From: Aphelenchoides besseyi
Taxonomy: Eukaryota > Nematoda > Chromadorea > Rhabditida > Aphelenchoididae
Assembly: GCA_024699855.1 (NCBI GenBank)
Contig: JAMPIQ010000001.1
Location: 10,230,001-10,294,000, forward strand
Direction: 5' to 3'
DNA: 64,000 bases
Made by a program: the position numbers and the translations under genes. Below, piece after piece: positions 55,639-64,000 of this stretch; position 1 is the first letter of the stretch; every line of letters begins with the position of its first letter. A model generated the notes under the pieces. The model was not told the origin of the DNA. It worked only from the letters and a program-made list of their open reading frames with translations, and searched no databases.

Positions 55639-56399
55639 TCTTGTGCGAATAACAAACGTTGAAGCAAAAAACAGAAAACTTTTGTTTTCGTCCAATTTAC
55701 GCGAAATCTCATTAACACAATTTCGCGTTTTCACTTTGCCGTTCGAACTACGACCTTAACGTTTATTGCAACACACAAAAAGGTGTTTATTGGACTTTGT
55801 AGGCCATTGCAACGAAAAAGCTAACGACCTCTGAGTGTTGCAATAAACTTTAGGTTCTTGGATTTTGAAGGCACATCACAATAGGCGTCAATTTTTGATT
55901 CAGTTTAGCTGAAGCTGCTTCTCGTTCTTTAGATTTGATATTTAGATGTACATTTGTTGACAGTTCCGCAAAGTTAAAGCAGAGAATCGAGAAGCGTCGT
56001 AGGTTCGAGATGACTTCTGATACTAAGATGATCAAAAAGCGAATGAAAGAACGCTGCGTATTATAAACTGATTTATGAACCCTATTTGTCATCGTTTTGC
56101 TAGAGAAATCGAATAATAAAACCAACTTATTTTTAAAAAATCGAAATCTTAAACAACGAATTCAACAATCAAATAACCACTTGTACAGCAACGGTCAGCA
56201 CAGATACCAACGTTTCCGGGCTTTGGAGCGCAGTTCTCGTGTCTAATCCGGTTATAACGAGAATTTATTTCAGCACGTACTGGTACTTTATGTGGACGGC
56301 AGAAAACTCGAGTGTTTAATCACTAGTCTGAAGGTTTTTGGTTGTGCGACTTGCTTTGACTTGTACTTGTGGCTGAGTGGTATAATAGTTACGCGTAAA
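55639..56399. other. Shared promoter region of the divergent receptor pair
   Basis: About 760 bp of AT-rich sequence between two head-to-head paralogous receptors. No coding exon or repeat is recognised. It may contain a common sensory-neuron enhancer. Confidence 0.45.
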
Positions 56400-57464
56400 A
56401 TGATACCTTCAAATGAAACAGTGATAATTGTCAATGCGTTTATTGAGGTCTACGCGTTATTCTATGTGCCGTACATTTACACTATGACTGTCATTAACAC
56501 AATTGTTGTCGTCATGATGATGCGCTTCATTCTACGGCATTTACCAAAAATTGATCCCGGCAAACGATGTCTTCTGGCTGCAATGATAATCAAAGGATGG
56601 TAAGTTGACGATGATCGTCTGACTGTAGCTCTTCGTAGGACACTACAAATAGTTTTTGCTTTTTGGCAACCCGCAATTCTACCGCCCTTCTTCGGTGGCT
56701 ACTGTCTCGGTCTTTTCAAATACGTACCGTTCGGCTTTCTGCTTGGTGGCTGGTTGACGTTCGCTACGATGGAGGAACTAGCACTTATACTCTTCATAAG
56801 CTTCCTTGTTCAATCGTTTCGTTTGAACGTTTTTGCAGCCCGACGAACAGCTCCAATACTTGACTGGTTTTCAAGTAAACGAAATGTTATAAGTTTCATT
56901 TTCGTCACCACTACAGTGCATTTAATTTTCAATTTTATTTTAATGTTTCAAGTTAACGCATTCAAATTAACTCCCGCTCAATATAGTGCAATGAATTTGG
57001 ACTCTCTGCGCATTAAACATCCGTCGACATTGTTGATGCCGATGCATAATCGAATAGAAGTGGGATTCGTTGCAGCCTTTGTTTTCACGGTAATTGTTCT
57101 TTCGGTTTGCTTTTCGGTTTTTGTGAATTGGGCATTCTATCGGGCGATCAAAAAAACCAGTGATGTCGTGCAACCGAGAACTTTCGAGATGCAAAAAGCT
57201 GTTCAACGCATTCTATCAGATCAATTGTTCACCGCCATTTTCTTTTACTATCTACCTATGGCTATTATTTCCGTCAACATCTTTATGTATCAAAAAAGCA
57301 ATTATGATAAGGGCTTTTTCATATCTCAGTTGTCGATGTTGTTGTTTCCGTTGTATTTGCCAAGCCAGTGGATTATTTCATTTATTCGTTTTCCGCAATT
57401 TCGTTTAATGCTGAAATCATGGGTTCGTCCGAAAGACTCCACACAACGCAACTCCCTAACCTGA
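56400..57464 (+). CDS. Serpentine (7TM) chemoreceptor, srh/str-superfamily-like, member B
   Basis: Clear paralogue of member A. It begins MIPSNETVIIVNAFIEVYAL and has TMTVINTIVVVMMMRFILRH then LPKIDPGKRCLLA. After one short intron (about 56600-56640) come FAFWQPAILPPFFGGYCLGL and ATMEELALILFISFLVQSFR. Further shared blocks are TVHLIFNFILMFQVNAFKLT, HPSTLLMPMHNRIEVGF, VFVNWAFYRAIKKTSDVVQP, RTFEMQKAVQRILSDQLFTA and FFYYLPMAIISVNIFMY. It ends KSWVRPKDSTQRNSLT at 57464. Complete, one intron. Ligand unknown. Confidence 0.8.
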
Positions 57465-57605
57465 TTTGTTTGATCAAAAATTTAATTAAGTACCTTAAGA
57501 CCTTCTTGCCAATCTAATACGATCATCTTTGGTTTCAACAACAAATGAACATTGCTGTTCTTGACTTATTAAATTAAAGGTCCTACTCTCTTGTTTGTAT
57601 AAGAT

Positions 57606-59367
57606 TTATGTTTCGCCAACATTTCTTCGCTTTGAAATCACATGAATAAAAACAAATATGGAGGCCGAGAAGATGCCCATAGATGCGAGAACAAACCAAA
57701 TGAAATTCTGGAAACCGAAGATAAACATCAAATAAACAGCAATTCATCTACCTGATACCAATCGACGGTTGCCGTATAAATCGATTGCAAAATGGCGGTA
57801 CGCAAGAAGAGAGCAACGTGATCAACCACCGTATCGACTGCGAAAACTCGACCCATCTGAAAAAAAGCGATAGAACTTTGCGTACGATCTCAGCTTATTT
57901 CGTTCGGTTCGGCAAGACACGACAGAAAGGTGTAGGACAGCGGATTGACCAACGCGTGCATGAACCCAACAGTCAACGAGATGTAAATGAAAACCGAATT
58001 CCACGCCAACCCGATCAGCAACGCATCCAAACCCATGGAAAAGGTGGCAATGAGCAAAATGAGAGTATCACGGAAACAAAGCCAACCCTTCAAGACGAAT
58101 AAACCAAATAATAATCCGATAATTTCTAAACGATAACATCGAGTTTAAAAGCAAAAAGAACAACAAACGTAGAAACGGACGTAGGGTTTTGTAGATCGCG
58201 TAATCGTGAGTTGTCCAACTGAAAGGAGGCAGTTTTGTGTAAGTACCTTAAAACAAAACTTTGCATTTCAACGATCAATTCAATTCACCGATTAAACTCT
58301 TTTCTTCGCTGAAAGCTAATCGATTGATAAACGTGCATGCCAATGTCAAACACAACAACAAACGACAATAGTTAGTTCGCGGTTGTAACAAAACTTTCGG
58401 TGAATTGCGTATAGATCGAAAAGCATTGGCAATTCCACTTGTCAGCGAATTGGTTTGACTGTAAGTTCGAATTTGATCACTTTGCTCTAGGAACCACTTA
58501 CATCTGATTCGCATTGCTTATTTCCATGAACTCTCGAATAACAAACAGAACGTATAAGACAGTGAAAACAATCACAAGTTCAACGCAAAACATCACAAAA
58601 ACTTCGTTTATTGCGAGTGAAATCACCGCGTTTGTGAGTTGAGAACCGAGCAGATCGCCCAAATTGAGAAGTGTGTAGGTTATAATCATACGAATTGACA
58701 ACTGAAACGTCTAAATAGCAGACTCAAGTCAAAGTCTTACCGTACGTTTCGCTTCGAATTGATCAGATAAAAACGCGTTCACTGAGCTGATGACCAAACG
58801 AAATCCACCACATAGACCATCGAGTACGGCGGCCAAGTACAAAAACTCTAAGCGCAGATTTGTTCTCTTCCACCAAACTAAAATGTAAACTCCGTTGCCC
58901 AAAAACATTCCAATCAAGCCGAAGAGCATCGGCAGCTTCCGACCATATCGATCGCTGTACGCACCTAAAGAAGAAGGATAACCAACTTCATAAGTGACCA
59001 ACCGTAGATTATAGTCATCAAACAAGCCATCGGAACGTTCACATACGCATAATATTGATCCCATTCAATCATGAGTTTGTTGTAAAACTTGTCCACTTCT
59101 TCGGTTTCATTACGTGGGAACGGCGGTTCGTAGGTTCGTTTCACTTTCTCCAACATCAATGTTGGTGTCACAACTATTCTTAAATTCGTTAATATCAAAG
59201 AAGATAAGGCAATTTACTCACCTCGCAGTGTCACATAACGAAATCGCAATGATCACGATCTCAGCCCGAATCTGCCAAATATCGATCGAACGACAAGCTT
59301 GTTGCCAGAAATTCGATGTCTGCGGAATCGACGAAGTGGACGACGAACGAGATTCAACACTTAACAT
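57606..59367 (-). CDS. MFS transporter, SLC46 (proton-coupled folate transporter)-like
   Basis: A 12-helix major facilitator. The start MLSVESRSSSTSSIPQTSNF is cytosolic. The first helix is EIVIIAISLCDTARIVVTPT and is followed by a long lumenal loop with one N-x-T (PFPRNETEEVDKFYNKLMIE), as in SLC46 members. The signature loop between helices 2 and 3 is GAYSDRYGRKLPMLFGLIGM. Other helices are AAVLDGLCGGFRLVISSVNA and LSIRMIITYTLLNLGDLLGS. The second half has RDTLILLIATFSMGLDALLI, TVGFMHALVNPLSYTFLSCL and, as last helix, FVLASMGIFSASIFVFIHVI. The tail is short and basic (SKRRNVGET). About eight short introns. Substrate not predictable from the sequence. Confidence 0.85.
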
Positions 59368-61031
59368 TTTGAAACGATTGAAACTCCCGAGTGCATAACA
59401 ACTCAATCGGCTCTTTGGTTTGTTAGTCAACGAACACACGACGCTCTTTTCGAACAAAGGTCGTGATAAGGAAAACAAAACTCGCAGTTGCATTTGGAAG
59501 ATTTTTGAAGACGCACGAACCTCGGCGATTTTTGATTTCTGTAGTTTGTGAACTTTTTACAAACACAAAGTTTAACGAACAACCACTTCAATCGACAAGT
59601 GATCAAATATAATACATAAACTAGCGACTGAGTAGTTTCAAAAGTCCTTATAAACTCAATTTTGATGTATTCACGTTTCAACTCATTGGATGAAAACTCT
59701 GTTTATTCGAATGTGCGTCTGGAATAAGTTTGATTAGCGAAATTGGAAGTTGGTGATGTTTTGCTTCGAAATTGCGGATTTCTGATCGCTTCTTCGATTT
59801 GGATGCAATCGATTATGCGGGGAGAGAACGGCGGCAAATTACAACCCTTTACGATCACGTTCTCATCGCTCTTCAACAAGAATCTCGAGTTGTACAAGAA
59901 AGTTCGTGTTAGTGACTTGTCGAGTGAAAGTCGTTAAACAAACTTGTAACCTTCTATTGACAAACCCTTATTTGTTCCAAAAAAGTTTATTGAAGTAACA
60001 AAACGTTTCGTTGTTGAATCGTCACTTTCATTCTTTGAAGTCCAGTGGGAGCTCAATGTTCAGTTAAAAATCACGGAATGAAAACTTACATAGAACATTC
60101 AATTGGCCACCAAATAAGATTATCCACATTCACGACACAAACCGTCGAAAGATGAGAAGGTGTAGTGTAGATAATAAAGACTGAAATATACGATACAGTT
60201 GATTTAAGCAATTTGCTGAAGTACTTGAATAAGGAAGCAGACAAGTCGTTTCCGACCACTGTTGTAGACAAACCAATTCGCGTTAGATGAACGATCATTG
60301 AATTAAACGGTGTTGCAAACCAATAGCCATATCCGTTTCTGGTCCGCGGTTTGTTCGTCAAAAACGTCGCTGTTCTTTCGTTTCGCTGTCAGATGTTCGA
60401 AAAATGTTTCTTGCATTTTTGTCGCATAACTCGATTGTTAAAATTTTCGATTTCTCAGGGTTTTATCGACAAAAACGGCTACGATAATTATAACCGCTCA
60501 GATCGTGGGAATAATTCTGGTTGCCGCGTCGTCAAAAACCTCCACGCATTTCGACAAACAACCGTAACCTTTTCGTTGAACACAAATCTTTTTGTTCGAT
60601 TGCACCTGCAGATTCTGAGCACTGGAAAGTGGTAAGTGGATTCACTGTTATGAGAAATGTCAATTAACACCGAAATGGGATGCTCATGTGTTTTGGAAAC
60701 ACTACGATTGCGTCCAAATGAACTTTCCACAGTTTTCTGGCTTCCAATAATTCACTTGTTATCGTCGACTTCGAGCGCTTACCGTATTTCAGTGAGTGGC
60801 TATTTAAGAACCGAATTTGAGCTTTCAATGGAGTTTCATTGCTTTAGTTTAGAGGTTCAAGTATTTGAGGTTCACGATTCAACAAGCTCGAATTATTTCA
60901 TTCCACGTTATGCTCAAACATCGAAATGACGTTCGAATAAATGAGTTCACGTCGACAATAGCAATTTGTCTTAACGAACTCTCGAATTCGATTTGCTCAA
61001 TCGTTATAATTCAAAATATCATGCCGATGCA

Positions 61032-61076
61032 CAAGGTGAGCCAAAATGAATGGTCTAGTCGGTTGTGGAAAACCTT
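61032..61076. repeat. Left terminal inverted repeat of the mariner-like MITE
   Basis: The outer 19 bases match the complement of the right end with one mismatch. A second block, GGTTGTGGAAAACCTTCT, matches the right arm with a few changes. Confidence 0.8.
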
Positions 61077-61465
61077 CTGGAGAGCGATTATTCTCTGAAT
61101 GATGTATCAATTTTTTGTGCTTTTATGGTCTCGAATTCATTTGAACCTAAGATCGAAAAATCGATAATTATGTCTTGATATTCCCAGAGGTAAAAATTAA
61201 CAAAATTTAACAGGTCCGAGAGTTTCGTTTGAAATTGCGATACTACGATTGTTTAAGGTTTCGAAGTTTAGAAATGACAAAACATCGACATCAACGATTA
61301 TTTTGGAGGTATTTAAGATTGTCCGAATTTCATCATTTAGTGGACCAAATGATTTTTTAGTTAACTTTTGACAATTTTTGGAATTTCAATTTTTACTCAA
61401 ATGAATTTGGGACAATAAAAATACATCAATTGTATATATTAATCAGAGAAAAATCGCTTTCGAGA

Positions 61466-61510
61466 ACGTTTTGCCACAACTAACTGCGTACTTCATTTTG
61501 GCTCACCCTG
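61466..61510. repeat. Right terminal inverted repeat of the mariner-like MITE
   Basis: Ends TTCATTTTGGCTCACCCTG and is followed by TA. It is complementary to the left terminal repeat, with a second shared block around GTTTTGCCACAAC. Confidence 0.8.
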
Positions 61511-62470
61511 TACTTGTACCAACTTCTAATCTGCACGTCAAACTACTAATTAGCAAAAGTTTAATACTTGGAATGCTTACGGTATTTTCTCACTATCACT
61601 TCATAGTTGAAAGTGTCCGCAACAAACTGCTATCATTCGTTCATTGTGCAGTTTGAGCAGCAAGTTACAAACGGTTCCCACGGGTCAGAAGACAAACTTC
61701 TTGATGACTGTGCAGTGGGCGGATTCAAGCGGTATGCCCTCAATATTGCAACAAACATTGTGTTTCACTTTTGCTTAAGTTTATTTTTCTAAACCATTTG
61801 CATTTGTCGAGAATCTGTATTAAGTGCTCATTTACCTTTTCGATGTTAAACCCCAGGGAGTGGAGAAATAACCTAAAAACTTCACGCCAAACGAAGCTCA
61901 TTACTTCAAACAGTAAAGAGCTTAACAAAATTTTCGTCTCAAGTTTGTCAAGAGTATTCGTCCACAGTTTTGCTTCATTTCCTCAATCAAATCTGTAGCT
62001 TGAGGCCCTTTATCCAATTTTCCACTTTACTGCCGAGTATTGTGATATACGATTTCCAAAAATTTCGATCACAATTTTTGTTTAATTCACAAGTTCTCAT
62101 TCGATTAATTGCGATCTTTTGGTCCATAACTTCCTGTCTATTTCGGTTTGCCAAATTTACTTTCAACATTTTAATTCGATTTGCGCCCACGGATAATTAA
62201 ACCTGTGGTCTTCGATCGTCGTTTAACTAAAAGGTTGTCAGTTGAATACAATCATTGAGATTTGCACAATCGAATATACTCTTTTTACCATCAAATGTTC
62301 TTTGTTTTCATGCTGTACGGTCATTTTAATGTCGCGCGAATTTGCTTTGTATTCTCATTGACTACGATCCCAGATTGTCACCACGTACTCTGCGCTCTAG
62401 ACTTAAACAAAAATCAAAGAACCAGAACGATCATTGGCCTTCTAACGTTACTCCCCAATCTCTTTGTGGT

Positions 62471-63861
62471 ATGGGCTCGTGCTGCTCGACCATCGTCTAT
62501 CATCAGGGTGAGGAGTCGACCTTTCCGGTGAAGAAAGAGTAGGTCGTCAATTTAATAACACATTTAGTGGAACCTTTCTAGAAAGGTAGAAGTGAATCAC
62601 CACCATTTCGAACACGAATTTCATTTGACCGACAAGCAAAAACATGCGATGCAGACATGTTGGAAGACGGAGATCGCCGTGAATCGCCGGGACATTTGCC
62701 ATAAAACGATGTTGTTTTGTATCGAAGCGAGTCCGAAACTCAACGAAAGTGAGTTAAACACACTAACTAGAGAAGTTAATTTGTTTTTCAGTCATTGCAT
62801 GCGGTCGTTATTGCTTCCGCGACTTAACCAAATGGCCAAAACTCAACGAGATGTGGTATGTTTTTGTAGTTTAGAAAAAGAGTTTAGTTTTTTGTTATGC
62901 CAAGTCTTATTAGGAATCTGTTGTCCCAAATCGTATAATCGGTTGTTGCTCAAAAATCTCGGTTACCGTAAACTTGTCTCGTACGACAATCCAAATAAGC
63001 AATCGCGTGGTCGTCTCGACCAATTGACTAACAGTCACGTGCAGCTAAAATTGTTTAAAAACAATCAAACTTGTTGGCCAAATTGGACATTTACAATAAG
63101 ATTATTCTTATTTTGGCAGCTCCTTACAGAATTAAGTGTGAAATCCAAAACACAGTTTCTTTTGCACGATTTTTTGTTGCTATGACAAACAGCCCCAGTA
63201 GTGGAATAGGTGCAAAAACCTTTAACAACAAGCAAGAAACATACTTTATGGTGCACAAATTTTGCTGATTAATGAAATATATTTGCCTTTTTTGCAAGTT
63301 TTTCATCGGAAAAAAGAAATTAAACACAACATGATTCCCATAATCTGCGAAATCTAATCATCACACAGAGCAGAAAATACTTTGCGGACGATTGAGTAAG
63401 AGAACATGAAAACCAATTTTTGTAACCAATTAATTTGCACATTTCAGCCAAAAAAAATTCGAATTCTTCGATCGTTTAATTGTCGATTTGAACTTGGACG
63501 AAGGCGAGATTGCCAAAGAAGCTCATCGAACCGGACGAACACACGCTGAATACTCGGTAACCAACAAACTGAAAGCTCTTTGACTGATTATTTTTTTTAA
63601 GAAATTTGGCCTCAAACCGCACTTTCTTGACATTTTCCAACAACAGTTCATTGGTGAGTTCAATGAGTAAACAGTCAATTCATGCATTTTTTAGGCATTT
63701 TATTTCGATTGAAAGAAACGGAAGCTTACGGCAAACAAGACATGATCAGTGGATTCACCATTTTCCTCAGCTACATCATCGATTGCATGAACATCTCCTA
63801 CGCTCAAGCAATTTCTTCACATCGACTTGAAATTGCCCATCAGCGATCTCCTTGTGAATAA
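62471..63861 (+). CDS. Globin with an acylation-type N-terminus
   Basis: A nematode globin. It starts [16 protein letters not shown]: glycine 2 plus cysteines 4 and 5 form a myristoylation/palmitoylation signal, suggesting membrane attachment. The A-B helices read [18 protein letters not shown] and [19 protein letters not shown], then [20 protein letters not shown]. Later exons give [20 protein letters not shown] and [20 protein letters not shown], in which the His of GRTHAEY sits where the proximal (F8) haem ligand is expected. The G-H helices are [20 protein letters not shown] and [20 protein letters not shown]. The exon(s) for the E-helix entry, between about 62.92 and 63.45 kb, could not be resolved, so the distal residue is unknown. 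Poly-A signal near 63.93 kb. Confidence 0.82.
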
Positions 63862-64000
63862 TCGTCTTCTTCTAAACTTCAATTACCTTTGGTGTCTTTT
63901 ATCGTGTAAATTTACTTATTTATGAACAATAAACAAACAAATTACTCATTGGATCCTCATTACAAAATAAGCTAACACTAAAACGAATAATATTAGCAAA

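Larger units (their letters stand above)
61032..61510. mobile_element. Mariner-like MITE (non-autonomous, 479 bp)
   Basis: Terminal inverted repeats begin CAAGGTGAGCCAAAATGAA on the left and, read inward from the right, CAGGGTGAGCCAAAATGAA. Similarity continues imperfectly for about 45 bp (GTTGTGG-AAAAC-TTCT on both sides). The right end is flanked by TA, the target dinucleotide of Tc1/mariner elements. The left flank is CA, consistent with one mutation. The interior has no transposase frame. It was probably mobilised by a mariner transposase encoded elsewhere. Confidence 0.82.
59368..62470. other. Gene-poor AT-rich region with one mariner-like element
   Basis: About 3.1 kb without a gene I can support. 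Some minus-strand frames look partly coding (59703-59897, with CIQIEEAIRNPQFRSKTSPT; and 60350-60450, with MQETFFEHLTAKRKNSDVFD) but no complete splice chain or domain emerges. A decayed or unrecognised gene may lie at 59.7-60.75 kb. From 61.03 to 61.51 kb there is an inverted-repeat element. The rest is AT-rich, with weak open frames only. Confidence 0.4.

Noticed and set aside
1..64000. Spliced-leader RNA, snRNA or rRNA genes and CRISPR arrays
   Set aside because: I looked for SL1-type, U-snRNA and rRNA strings and for regularly spaced repeats and saw none; only one tRNA was found.

Overview
The window is nuclear DNA of a nematode. Genes are split by many very short introns (about 38-60 bp, GT-AG, acceptors TTTCAG or TTTTAG). 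Nematode-expanded families are present: serpentine chemoreceptors, a GT92 (DUF23) glycosyltransferase, a transthyretin-like secreted protein and a divergent nuclear hormone receptor. Core genes keep eukaryotic hallmarks. The genus cannot be fixed from sequence alone.

Layout. 0-3.7 kb: the 5' part of a nuclear hormone receptor (minus), an aspartic-protease-like gene whose catalytic motifs are lost (minus), and a short RTE-type retroelement derivative with perfect target-site duplications. 3.8-15.1 kb: DHX9/MLE-type RNA helicase (minus), Spt4 (plus), ferredoxin reductase (minus), an HP1-type chromodomain protein (plus), a CK1/TTBK-type kinase (minus) and a tRNA-Val(AAC). 15.7-24 kb: an EGF-repeat membrane protein (minus), about 2.9 kb of CpG-rich DNA without a convincing gene, and a GT92 glycosyltransferase (minus) with a complete antisense gene inside one intron. 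24-40 kb: cullin-3 (plus), ZnT zinc exporter (minus), ZMAT2/Snu23 (minus), an ionotropic-receptor-like channel (plus), ADHFE1 (minus), gamma-tubulin (minus), ZIP7 (minus), UXT prefoldin (plus) and a transthyretin-like gene (minus).

41-57.5 kb: three paralogous plus-strand 7TM receptors (two adjacent, one 9 kb away) and a second divergently oriented 7TM pair. Between the receptor groups lie CWC22 (minus), a Leu/Gly-rich intronless secreted protein with a TATA box, and three genes of unknown function. 57.6-64 kb: an SLC46-like MFS transporter (minus), a gene-poor AT-rich stretch with a mariner-like inverted-repeat element, and a globin with an acylation-type N-terminus (plus).

Most housekeeping genes have no functional link with their neighbours. 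Zinc transport appears twice (ZnT at 28 kb, ZIP7 at 37 kb) and pre-mRNA splicing twice (ZMAT2, CWC22), but these are not clustered enough to imply co-regulation. The most unusual items are the pseudo-protease, the retroelement whose retained ends are in different frames, the nested antisense gene, the receptor-like channel with no visible pore loop, the 11-residue-repeat secreted protein and the unexplained CpG-rich block. Exon boundaries were read by eye, so gene spans are good but internal splice sites are provisional.
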